Position numbers and translations under genes: made by a program. Positions 27,483 through 35,483 of a DNA stretch of 64,000 nucleotides are shown piece by piece. The notes under the pieces are model-generated. The model was given only the letters and a program-made list of their open reading frames with translations, did no database searches and was not told the DNA's origin. The DNA is taken from the NCBI RefSeq assembly GCF_000154445.1, contig NZ_DS499567.1, one strand, 5' to 3'. How positions within the stretch are numbered: the first letter of the stretch is position 1; each line of letters starts with the position of its first letter. The DNA is from Intestinibacter bartlettii (GTDB lineage Bacteria; Bacillota; Clostridia; Peptostreptococcales; Peptostreptococcaceae).

Positions 27483-27908
27483 ATGATTAGAGATCTAAAA
27501 CAAAAAGATATAGATAAAGTTATGGAAATCTGGCTTGAAAGCACAATAAAAGCACACGACTTCATTCCAGAAAAATACTGGCAAGACAATTACAATGCAG
27601 TAAAAGATATATACATACCACAATCGAAAACTTATGTTTATGAAGAGGGGGAAGAAATTAAAGGTTTTATAAGCATATTAAACGACGACTTTATAGGGGC
27701 ATTATTTGTATCACCGAATGAGCAAGGAAAGGGGATTGGCTCAAAATTAATAGAGTATGCAAATGCTAAATTTAATAATTTAAAATTAGCTGTATATAAA
27801 CAAAATCAAAAATCGGTTGATTTTTATATTAAAAAGGGATTTGAAATTTTATCGGAAGAGATTAACGAAGATTCAGGTTTTGAAGAATATATTATGGTTT
27901 ATAAATAG
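27483..27908 (+). CDS. GNAT N-acetyltransferase (YjaB-like)
   Basis: A 141-residue single GNAT domain. The acetyl-CoA-binding motif A is 'LFVSPNEQGKGIGSKLIEYA' and motif B is 'AVYKQNQKSVDFYIKKGF'. It is cytoplasmic and its acceptor is unknown. AAGGAGAAAGT precedes the ATG. A bidirectional terminator separates it from the convergent XRE gene. Confidence 0.9.
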   Translation: MIRDLKQKDIDKVMEIWLESTIKAHDFIPEKYWQDNYNAVKDIYIPQSKTYVYEEGEEIKGFISILNDDFIGALFVSPNEQGKGIGSKLIEYANAKFNNLKLAVYKQNQKSVDFYIKKGFEILSEEINEDSGFEEYIMVYK

Positions 27909-27919
27909 CAAAATCTTAA

Positions 27920-27964
27920 AAAGAGTATATCTCCAGCCAAAGTAGCTAGGGATATACTCTTTTA
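27920..27964. terminator. Bidirectional terminator between GNAT and XRE genes
   Basis: AAAGAGTATATC (27920-27931) pairs with GATATACTCTTT (27951-27962), flanked by A and T runs. Confidence 0.85.
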
Positions 27965-27996
27965 ATCTATATATTCATTTTTAATATAAAGATATT

Positions 27997-28344
27997 TTAT
28001 TCAACTTCTTTAAGTAAATCTTCAGCAGAAATTCCATACAATTTTGCAAGTGCCAATAAATTTGAAGTACTTGGGTCAGAGGCACCATTTTCCCATTTCG
28101 AAACAGCTTGTCTGCTTACACCGATTGATTCTGATACGAATTCTTGTGTCATTTTACATCTTATTCTATTTTCTTTTAATACCTCACCCAAAGATTTTCT
28201 GATTATCGCTTTTTCGTGTCTAACATCTGTTGATTTTAGATATTTTAAAAGACAGCGAACAATAAGTATAAGTAATCCTAAAAAAATTGCCAAAATAATA
28301 ATGTATAATACTACACTAATTATAAATTGTACTCCTAATGCCAT
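27997..28344 (-). CDS. Membrane-anchored XRE-family regulator
   Basis: A 115-residue protein. One long hydrophobic helix ('FIISVVLYIIILAIFLGLLILIV', residues 7-29) is followed by a Cro/C1-type helix-turn-helix (about 50-105: 'MTQEFVSESIGVSRQAVSKWENGASDPSTSNLLALAKLYGI'). The arrangement is membrane first and DNA-binding domain last, the reverse of the common XRE-plus-membrane layout. Its targets are unknown; autoregulation from the 246-bp upstream gap is possible. Confidence 0.82.
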   Translation of the reverse strand: MALGVQFIISVVLYIIILAIFLGLLILIVRCLLKYLKSTDVRHEKAIIRKSLGEVLKENRIRCKMTQEFVSESIGVSRQAVSKWENGASDPSTSNLLALAKLYGISAEDLLKEVE

Positions 28345-28590
28345 TTGTAAATATCTCCTTTCCTTTTTCTAATATAAATATATCAAAAATATCTAGTTAC
28401 TTCTACCAACTACTGCGCAACTATCAGTTGCATTAGGGTAAAATACTCTATTTTAGGAAATTTTTGTTTCATAAAACAAAAAACTATGACACAATATAAT
28501 TAATAAGTAATTTAAAAGAATATTAATATGAACAAGGTAGTTTAAAAGTAAAAAAAATTTAATTTACAAGTAAAAGCTAGGAGGGGTATT

Positions 28591-29130
28591 ATGATTAATT
28601 TGAGCAAGGGACAAACTATTGATTTAACAAAAAAAGAAGTTGGACTAAAACATCTAGATGTAGGTTTAGGGTGGATAACTAGAATGGATTTAGACACAAT
28701 TGCATATTTATTAGATTCAAACGACAAACATATCGAAACAGTATACTTTGGAATAAAAGAAAGTAAAAATAAATCAGTTAGACTAAGTGGAGATGATTTA
28801 GTCGGTGGTGGAGCAGGGGACAACGAGGTTATATACATAGATTTGGACAAGTTAGATTCAAGGGTGCAAAAAATCGCTCTATATGCAAATATATTTAAAT
28901 TTTTTGGACTTGGTAAAAAGACTTTTTCAGACGTAAAAGATGCATACATAAGAGTTGTAAACAGAGATACAGGAAAAGAAATATGCAAATATGTACTTGC
29001 TGAAAATGGGGCAGGATGTGATGCTTTCCATTTTGCCGACTTAGTCAAAAACGGCTCAGAGTGGAAGTTTGTTGCAGTTGGAAATGGATGTAATGGCTCT
29101 GTTGATAAATTGAGAAAGAAATATTTATAA
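28591..29130 (+). CDS. TerD-family protein
   Basis: A 179-residue protein covering one TerD domain: 'INLSKGQTIDLTK', 'VGLGWI...MDLDTIAYLL', the calcium-binding 'LSGDDLVGGGAGDNEVIYIDLDKL', and the end 'WKFVAVGNGCNGS'. TerD proteins bind calcium and act in stress and tellurite-resistance complexes near the membrane. No other ter gene is next to it, so it is a solitary copy. A strong AGGAGGGGT site precedes the start. Confidence 0.85.
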   Translation: MINLSKGQTIDLTKKEVGLKHLDVGLGWITRMDLDTIAYLLDSNDKHIETVYFGIKESKNKSVRLSGDDLVGGGAGDNEVIYIDLDKLDSRVQKIALYANIFKFFGLGKKTFSDVKDAYIRVVNRDTGKEICKYVLAENGAGCDAFHFADLVKNGSEWKFVAVGNGCNGSVDKLRKKYL

Positions 29131-29298
29131 AATACTGTTATCATGATTTTTAAATTTCAAAGAAATATATATTGAAAGTTTTTTAGAATAAATTACTCTT
29201 TATAATGTATACATAAATAATTTTTAAATCTGCATTATTTTGGAAATGAAATTCTGCTATAATTAAAGTATAGATAGTTATAGAAAGGGGTATTAACT

Positions 29299-29907
29299 AT
29301 GAAAAAAAATTTAATCATAACAATAAGTAGAGAATATGGTAGCGGCGGAGGAGAAATCGGAAGAAAATTATCCAAAGCGCTAGGAATACCTTGCTATGAC
29401 AAAGAATTACTTACAATAGCAGCCAAAGAAAGTGGTTATTGCCAAGAGTTTTTTGAAAAATACGATGAAAAACCAATAAAATCATTGAGTTACTTCTCAT
29501 ATGATCAAACAATGTCATCATTACCATTAGGTCACCAATTATTCTTAAAACAATTTAATATAATTCAAGATTTAGCACAAAAACAATCATGCATATTCGT
29601 TGGTAGGGCAGCAAATTATGCACTAAGAGATAAATTCGACTCAATAGATGTATTTATACATGCAGATTTTGAAACAAGAAGAGAAAGAGCAGTTGAAAAT
29701 CATGGTATCGAAGAAAAGAAGAGCGCAAAAACTGTTAAGAAAATAGACAAGGAAAGAACTTCTTTTTATAATTTCTACACAAATATGAAATGGGCAGATG
29801 CGAGAGACTTCGACCTGTGCATAAATACTAGCAAGATAACAATTGATGAAGCTGTTGAAATAATTTTGGAAACAGTTAAGAGACATTATAAAGATGAGAT
29901 AAAATAG
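29299..29907 (+). CDS. Cytidylate-kinase-like family protein
   Basis: A 202-residue P-loop protein of the PF13189 type. The Walker A variant 'ISREYGSGGGEIGRKLSKALG' is near residue 8, with 'CIFVGRAANYAL' and the lid region 'FETRRERAVENHGIEEKKSAKTVKKIDKERTSFYNFYT'. These proteins resemble nucleoside monophosphate kinases, but their substrate is not established. AAAGGGGT precedes the ATG and a strong terminator follows. Confidence 0.85.
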   Translation: MKKNLIITISREYGSGGGEIGRKLSKALGIPCYDKELLTIAAKESGYCQEFFEKYDEKPIKSLSYFSYDQTMSSLPLGHQLFLKQFNIIQDLAQKQSCIFVGRAANYALRDKFDSIDVFIHADFETRRERAVENHGIEEKKSAKTVKKIDKERTSFYNFYTNMKWADARDFDLCINTSKITIDEAVEIILETVKRHYKDEIK

Positions 29908-29938
29908 TATTACATAATAGGAATAGATATAGTGTTAG

Positions 29939-29980
29939 AAAAAAGGTATCTTTAGTCTTTAGATTAAAGATACCTTTTTT
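29939..29980 (+). terminator. Strong terminator after the cytidylate-kinase-like gene
   Basis: AAAAAAGGTATCTTTA (29939-29954) pairs perfectly with TAAAGATACCTTTTTT (29965-29980). Repeat copy C begins at the next base. Confidence 0.95.
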
Positions 29981-30110
29981 AACATATAGTAAATTATATT
30001 TATTTATAGATTGTGGATGAGTATAAATTCTGTATATATGTTTTAGAACTTGGCGCAGTAATTCAAAAAAACGTATCTTTAAGGACTTAAAAATAAAGAT
30101 TTTTATAATT
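29981..30110 (+). repeat. Dispersed palindromic repeat, copy C (diverged)
   Basis: AACATATAGTAAATTATAT and GTATAAATTCTGTATATATG are the arms. An extra stretch of about 18 bp including AACTTGGCGCAGTAA interrupts the spacer before the second stem (ACGTATCTTTAAGG...AAAGATTTTTA). Confidence 0.65.
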
Positions 30111-30174
30111 GTTTCAAAGTAATAAAATATATTATATACTGTTATATATTATAAAATAATGATAGGGTGAGGAT

Positions 30175-30939
30175 ATGATTATCAATTTAAACGAAAATAT
30201 TATAAAAAAATTAACAAAAACTGAGTATGAGATTGTAAAATTTATAAATAATAATCAAAAAATATTACAGGATTTATCAATTGTAGATATAGCATTTGAA
30301 ACATTTTCATCGCCAGCAACAGTATCAAGGGCTATTAGGAAATGTGGAATAAATGGATTTAATGAACTTAGATACAAATTGACATCAAAAAATGAAAATA
30401 ATAATGTGCATAATATTGGGGAAATAATAAATAAGTCATTAATCGAGGCAAGAAGTTCGATTGAAAATATATCTTTAACAAATGTATTAAAAATAATTGA
30501 AAATATTAAAAAATCATCGAGAATATATGTTTTGTCAAGAGGGCTTACTGAATATGTTGCCGATGAATTTACTTTAAAACTGCAACTTTTAAATTGTAAT
30601 GTAGTATCATTGAAGGATCCTAATATTATGAAAATAAAGACTAAAGGAATGAAAAAAAATGAAATGGCATTTATATTTTCATTAAATGGAGAAACAGAAG
30701 AATTGGTTAAATCTGCTAAAAATGCACAAGAAAGTGGGGCATGTGTAGTTACATGTTGTTGTAATAATATAGCATCAATACTACAATATACAGATTTATC
30801 ATTGATTGCATATAAACATTCACATATTGCAATAAAAGAATTTGAAGTTAGTTCACGCTTACCACTTTACATAATATCTAGAGTAATAATTGACTATATG
30901 GTATTAGAATCTGAAAATAACTATATAAATAAAAAATAA
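30175..30939 (+). CDS. MurR/RpiR-family transcriptional regulator
   Basis: A 254-residue protein with an N-terminal HTH_6 domain ('LSIVDIAFETFSSPATVSRAIRKCGINGFNELR', about residues 30-70) and a C-terminal SIS sugar-phosphate-binding domain ('SRIYVLSRGLTEYVADEF', 'IFSLNGETEELVKSAKNAQESGACVV'). It lies just upstream of fruK-fruA-aldolase and probably controls them in response to a phosphosugar, perhaps fructose 1-phosphate. It takes the place of the DeoR-type FruR usual in Bacilli. Confidence 0.88.
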   Translation: MIINLNENIIKKLTKTEYEIVKFINNNQKILQDLSIVDIAFETFSSPATVSRAIRKCGINGFNELRYKLTSKNENNNVHNIGEIINKSLIEARSSIENISLTNVLKIIENIKKSSRIYVLSRGLTEYVADEFTLKLQLLNCNVVSLKDPNIMKIKTKGMKKNEMAFIFSLNGETEELVKSAKNAQESGACVVTCCCNNIASILQYTDLSLIAYKHSHIAIKEFEVSSRLPLYIISRVIIDYMVLESENNYINKK

Positions 30940-31076
30940 ATAAAAATATTGTTAATTATTAAAAATGAAAATTTATGAAAATTTTTGTTTTAGATTTTCA
31001 TAAAAAATTTAAAATAAAAAACATTGGAATATTAATACAATAGAACAAAAGTTAATATATCAATTTATGAAAATAG

Positions 31077-31110
31077 TGAAAATGGTTTTCTATTTTTGAA
31101 AAGATTTTCA
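31077..31110 (+). promoter_or_regulatory. Two TGAAAA-N2-TTTTC(A) operator-like boxes upstream of fruK
   Basis: TGAAAATGGTTTTC (31077-31090) and TGAAAAGATTTTCA (31097-31110) are short palindromes 20 bp apart, ending about 45 bp before the fruK ATG. A larger ATGAAAAT...ATTTTCAT dyad lies at about 30975-31001. RpiR-family operators are often of this form, so these are candidates for the regulator encoded just upstream. Confidence 0.55.
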
Positions 31111-31155
31111 TTATTTTTTTGTGTAGAATTATTTATATCAAAGGGAGGTATCAAA

Positions 31156-32079
31156 ATGATTTATACATTAACAACAAACCCCGCTATAGATATGAATATT
31201 TCAACAATGGGAATCAAAAGGAAAGAAGTAAACAGAACTTTTGATACAGTATATTCGGCAAATGGAAAGGGATTAAACGTAAGTTTTGTACTAAAATATT
31301 TTGGATTAGATTCAACAGTGATGGGTTTTTTTGGAGGATTTTCAGGAGACTATATAATAAAAGAAACAAAAAAGAAAGGCATAAATATCATCCCAACTAT
31401 GATAGAGGATGAAATTACAAGAATAAATATATTTCTAAATGACGGTGAAGGTGAATTTAAATTTGTTAATTCTGGATCATTTGTAGATTCTGATAAACAA
31501 GAAGAAATGCTAAATGTGTTAAGAAATCTTAATGATTTAGAATACTTAACTATAAATGGAAGTTTACCACCAGGTATTGATCCAGATTACTATGATAAGA
31601 TTTTAAACATATGTAAAGAAAAAGAAACAAAAGTAATCATAGATATAAGCTCACCAAAACTAAAAGAGTTATTAAAATATAAACCATTTTTAATTAAACC
31701 GAATGATGAAGAAATAAAAGATATCTTTGGGATTGAGATAACAAATAAAGAAGATGTTATAAAAGTACTAGAGTTTTTATATAAAAGCGGAGCACAAAAT
31801 ATTTTCTTAACTATGGGAGAAAAGGGGTCTTATTTCTATAATGGAGAAAATATATACTTTGCTACAGCGCAAAAGGTAAAACTTATGAGTTCAGCATGTG
31901 CAGGAGATTCAGCATTAGCAGGATTTTTAAGTATATGGCTTGAAAACCCTGATAATATAGAAAAGGCATTGAAAAGAGCATCAGCAACAGGGGCAAATGT
32001 TGCAGAAAGCAATGCAATAGGAAACTTAAAGAAAGTAGAAGAATACACAAAAAATATTAAAGTTAGAAGGGTAGGTTAA
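31156..32079 (+). CDS. fruK: 1-Phosphofructokinase
   Basis: A 307-residue PfkB-family kinase. It has 'TTNPAIDMNIS', 'NGKGLNVSFVLKYFG', 'TINGSLPPGIDPDYY' and the ATP/anion-hole motif 'SSACAGDSALAGFLS' near the end. It makes fructose 1,6-bisphosphate from fructose 1-phosphate delivered by the adjacent PTS permease. ATG 31156 follows AGGGAGG; the frame extends upstream but with no ribosome binding site. A LacC-type tagatose-6-phosphate kinase is the main alternative. Confidence 0.85.
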   Translation: MIYTLTTNPAIDMNISTMGIKRKEVNRTFDTVYSANGKGLNVSFVLKYFGLDSTVMGFFGGFSGDYIIKETKKKGINIIPTMIEDEITRINIFLNDGEGEFKFVNSGSFVDSDKQEEMLNVLRNLNDLEYLTINGSLPPGIDPDYYDKILNICKEKETKVIIDISSPKLKELLKYKPFLIKPNDEEIKDIFGIEITNKEDVIKVLEFLYKSGAQNIFLTMGEKGSYFYNGENIYFATAQKVKLMSSACAGDSALAGFLSIWLENPDNIEKALKRASATGANVAESNAIGNLKKVEEYTKNIKVRRVG

Positions 32080-32080
32080 T

Positions 32081-33958
32081 ATGAAGATATTAGGTGTTAC
32101 TGGCTGTCCAACAGGTATTGCACATACTTTTATGGCCGAAAAAGCTTTAAAAGAAGCTGCAAAAGAGCTTGGATGTGAAATTAAAGTAGAAACAAATGGA
32201 GCAATTGGGGTAGAAAATGCACTTACAGCAAAGGATATTCAAGAAGCTGATGCAATAATAGTTGCATGTGATAAAAATGTAGATATGGAACGTTTTAATG
32301 GAAGACCAGTTATAGACGTTTCTGTTACTGAAGGTATAAATCATGCAAAAGAATTAATACAAAAATGTATAGATAAAAAGGTTCCAATAAGAAAAGGTAA
32401 TGTAAAAATATCAAATTATAATCAAGGGGAAAAGGTTTCATTTGGCCGTCAAATATACAAACATCTTATGAATGGGGTATCACATATGCTTCCATTAGTT
32501 GTAGCAGGTGGTGTACTAACAGCAATATCATTTTTATGGGGGATTTACTCATTTGACCCAACTTCACCTCAATATAATGCGATAGCTGCAACAATAAAAG
32601 AAGTGGGTGGATATTCAATGAACCTAATGGTTCCAGTTTTAACGGCGTTTATAGCACAATCAATTGCAGGTAGACCTGGTATGTTGGCTGGTTTTGTAGC
32701 TGGGATGATAGCAAGTGCTACAGGTTCAGGATTTATAGGTGGTATAATCGGTGGTTTCGCAGGTGGATACTTTACTCAGTTTGTAGTTAATTTATTAAGA
32801 AATCTTCCAAGACAACTTGAAGGATTAAAATCTATCTTTATAGTTCCAATAATAACTGTATTAGTTGTTGGTGTAGGTATGATATTACTTGGTGGACCAT
32901 GTTCAATGCTTAATGAATCAATGATGTCTTTCTTAGAAGGAATGCAAAAATCATCACCAGTAATACTAGGGTTAATAATAGGTTGTATGTCTGCATTTGA
33001 TATGGGTGGTCCAGTAAATAAAGCAGCATATGTAACAGGAACTATGTTATTAGCGCAAGGAAATTATTTATTTATGGCAGGTGTATCAGCAGCTTGTATA
33101 ACACCGCCACTTATAATAGCTTTAGCAGCAACATTTAAAAAAGATCGTTTTACAGAAGAGGATAGAACAGCAGGTTTAATAAATTATGTATTAGGTTGTA
33201 CACATATAACAGAAGGTGCAATACCATTTGCAGCAAAAAATCCATTGAAAGTAATACCAGTATTGATGGCAGGATCTTCAATATCAGCAATAGCAACTTA
33301 TATAATGAAAGTAGAGGTACCAGCACCTCACGGAGGATTTTTAATATTAGGGTTAGTTAATAAACCATTAATATGGATTACTTGTATATTATTAGGTTCT
33401 GCAATTGGGGCAGTATTATATGTATTAGTAACTCCAAAAGTAGAAGTAGCAATAGCTGGACAAGATGTAAGTATAGTAAATGATGTAGAAAAAAATGAAA
33501 CAAAACACGATTCTCAAAAAAATGATTTATATAAAGAAAATACAGTTTGTATGAATTTAAAATCTAAAACAAAACAAGATGTAATAAATGAAATGGTAGA
33601 ATTACTAGATAAAAATGGAATTTTAAATAATAAAAACGAATTTAAAAAAGAAATATTAGAAAGAGAAGAGTTATCTTCAACGGGATTTGGAAATGGAATT
33701 GCGATACCTCATGCAAAAACATCTGCAGTTAAAATCCCAAGAGTTGCAGTAGGTATATCAAAAGATGGGTTCGATTTTGACTCAGTTGATGGAAATAAAG
33801 CAAATTTAATATTTATGATAGCAGCTGGTGATGATGACAATGACTTGCATCTAAAAACTTTATCTCACTTAGCACAAAATTTAATGGACGATGAATTTGT
33901 AAAAGAGATATTAAATAGTAAAAGTAAAAAGGAAATAGTACAACTTTTAAGTAGATAA
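32081..33958 (+). CDS. fruA: Fructose-specific PTS permease, EIIB-EIIC-EIIA fusion
   Basis: A 625-residue protein with domain order B-C-A. EIIB (1-100) has phospho-Cys in 'VTGCPTGIAHTFMAEKAL'. EIIC (about 125-465) has many membrane segments and 'GPVNKAAYVTG'. EIIA (about 485-625) has phospho-His in 'GNGIAIPHAKTSAVKIPRVAVG'. It imports fructose as fructose 1-phosphate using HPr. The ATG lies one base after the fruK stop, so translation is coupled. The many FruA proteins with EIIA first are arranged differently. Confidence 0.93.
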   Translation: MKILGVTGCPTGIAHTFMAEKALKEAAKELGCEIKVETNGAIGVENALTAKDIQEADAIIVACDKNVDMERFNGRPVIDVSVTEGINHAKELIQKCIDKKVPIRKGNVKISNYNQGEKVSFGRQIYKHLMNGVSHMLPLVVAGGVLTAISFLWGIYSFDPTSPQYNAIAATIKEVGGYSMNLMVPVLTAFIAQSIAGRPGMLAGFVAGMIASATGSGFIGGIIGGFAGGYFTQFVVNLLRNLPRQLEGLKSIFIVPIITVLVVGVGMILLGGPCSMLNESMMSFLEGMQKSSPVILGLIIGCMSAFDMGGPVNKAAYVTGTMLLAQGNYLFMAGVSAACITPPLIIALAATFKKDRFTEEDRTAGLINYVLGCTHITEGAIPFAAKNPLKVIPVLMAGSSISAIATYIMKVEVPAPHGGFLILGLVNKPLIWITCILLGSAIGAVLYVLVTPKVEVAIAGQDVSIVNDVEKNETKHDSQKNDLYKENTVCMNLKSKTKQDVINEMVELLDKNGILNNKNEFKKEILEREELSSTGFGNGIAIPHAKTSAVKIPRVAVGISKDGFDFDSVDGNKANLIFMIAAGDDDNDLHLKTLSHLAQNLMDDEFVKEILNSKSKKEIVQLLSR

Positions 33959-33988
33959 TAAATACTTAATTGATATAGGGGTGATAAA

Positions 33989-34837
33989 ATGGCTTTAGTT
34001 ACAACAAAACAAATGTTAATAAATGCTCAAAAAGACAATTATGCAGTAGGAGCTTTCAATGTAGAAAATATGGAAATGGTTATGGCAGTAGTTGAAGCAG
34101 CAGAGGAATTAAACTCACCTGTAATAATGCAGACAACACCATCAACTGTAAAATATGCAGATGTAGAATTCTTTTTAGCAAATGCAAAAGTAGCAGCTGA
34201 AAAAGCAAATGTTCCGATTGCAATGCATCTTGATCATGGAAATAGCTTTGAGCTTGCAATAAAAGCATTTAGAGCTGGATATACTTCAGTTATGATAGAT
34301 GGTTCACATAGCAGTTTTGAGGAAAATATAGAATTAACTAAATCAGTAGTAGATGTTTGTAATTGTGCAAATATACCAGTAGAAGCTGAGTTAGGTAAAG
34401 TTGGTGGAAAAGAAGATGATTTAGATGGCGGAGATGGTGGATATACAGATCCAGAAGAAGCAAAACAATTTGTTGAAAAAACAGGAGTAGATTCACTAGC
34501 AGTAGCAATTGGAACAGCACATGGTGTTTATAAGGGTGAACCTAAGCTAGACATAGATAGATTATCAGAAATAAGACAAGTTGTAGATATACCACTAGTT
34601 CTTCACGGAACATCTGGTGTACCTGATGAAACTGTTGAGAAATGTATTGAAAGAGGTATTTGTAAAGTTAATTATGCAACAGATTTAAGAATTGCATTCA
34701 GCAAAGGTGTAAAAGAAGTATTAGATAAAAATCCTGATACAATAGATCCTAAAAAATATAGCTCATTAGGAAGAGAATATGTAAAAGAATATGTAAAATC
34801 AAAAATCTTAGTTTGCAAAAGCAATAATAAAGCATAG
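33989..34837 (+). CDS. Class II ketose-bisphosphate aldolase
   Basis: A 282-residue zinc aldolase with 'VPIAMHLDHGNSFELAIKAFRAGYTSVMIDGSHSSFEENI' (metal-binding His and catalytic Asp), 'AVAIGTAHGVYKG' and 'LVLHGTSGVPDETV'. It cleaves fructose 1,6-bisphosphate, or possibly tagatose 1,6-bisphosphate, to triose phosphates. The operon with fruK and fruA favours fructose 1,6-bisphosphate. It starts 30 bp after fruA with its own AGGGGTGAT site. Confidence 0.9.
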   Translation: MALVTTKQMLINAQKDNYAVGAFNVENMEMVMAVVEAAEELNSPVIMQTTPSTVKYADVEFFLANAKVAAEKANVPIAMHLDHGNSFELAIKAFRAGYTSVMIDGSHSSFEENIELTKSVVDVCNCANIPVEAELGKVGGKEDDLDGGDGGYTDPEEAKQFVEKTGVDSLAVAIGTAHGVYKGEPKLDIDRLSEIRQVVDIPLVLHGTSGVPDETVEKCIERGICKVNYATDLRIAFSKGVKEVLDKNPDTIDPKKYSSLGREYVKEYVKSKILVCKSNNKA

Positions 34838-34869
34838 ATATAAAAATGAAATAAATACAATTTTAAAAT

Positions 34870-34904
34870 AGAAAAGCTGTGGCAAATTGCTACAGCTTTT
34901 CTGT
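34870..34904 (+). terminator. Terminator after the fructose operon
   Basis: AGAAAAGCTGT (34870-34880) pairs with ACAGCTTTTCT (34892-34902). Confidence 0.8.
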
Positions 34905-35062
34905 TGTAAACACATATAGATATTAAGATAATAAAAATATAATTGTAATATTTGGTAAAAACATAAAATCTGTTTCATAACATATCTAATGGGTATAATA
35001 AAAATGTCGACAGAATATAAATAGAAAGCTTTCTAAATATTAATTGAAACAGGAGAACTAAA

Positions 35063-35236
35063 ATGGAAGATAGAGTAGTATGTACATGTTTAGATATTAC
35101 ATATAATACAATCAAAGAAGCAATCGAAAATGGCGCTAAAACTTTAGACGACATAAAAGATGAAACTGAAGCAGGTACTATATGTGGTATGTGTGAAGAT
35201 GAAATACAAGAAATATTAGATGAGTTAGTAAAATAA
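35063..35236 (+). CDS. BFD-like [2Fe-2S] protein, 57 residues
   Basis: A short gene, easily missed. The sequence begins 'MEDRVVCTCLDITYNTIKEA' and has 'TICGMCEDEIQEIL' near the end. The C-X-C...C-X2-C pattern (Cys7, Cys9, Cys41, Cys44) and the helix-rich frame match the BFD-like [2Fe-2S] domain family used in small redox and iron-release proteins. AGGAGAA lies 7-8 bp before the ATG and a terminator follows at 35246. The next gene encodes a flavodiiron protein, so a role in electron transfer during oxygen or NO defence is possible but unproven. Confidence 0.88.
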   Translation: MEDRVVCTCLDITYNTIKEAIENGAKTLDDIKDETEAGTICGMCEDEIQEILDELVK

Positions 35237-35245
35237 TTTTGAATA

Positions 35246-35290
35246 AAAGACTATGGAAGATGAATTGTTCATCATCTATAGTCTTTATTT
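35246..35290 (+). terminator. Terminator after the [2Fe-2S] gene
   Basis: AAAGACTATGGAAGATGA (35246-35263) pairs with TCATCATCTATAGTCTTT (35269-35286) with small internal mismatches. Confidence 0.85.
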
Positions 35291-35483
35291 GATTTTCATC
35301 TCATATTTTGGGTTCATTTTGTAAATAATCAATATAAGAAATTAAAAATTTAAAATTAGTAAAATTTGTTTATTGAAGTAATAGCTGGGTATATAATAAA
35401 TAGAAAATACTAAACAAAACAATATATAGAACGGCAATTAAGATATATTGACATAAATTATTGAAAAAATAGGAGGTAAATTA

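Noticed and set aside
28542..29144. A 200-residue open frame on the minus strand opposite terD
   Set aside because: It is antisense to a clear TerD domain gene with a strong ribosome binding site, and its protein has no recognisable domain.
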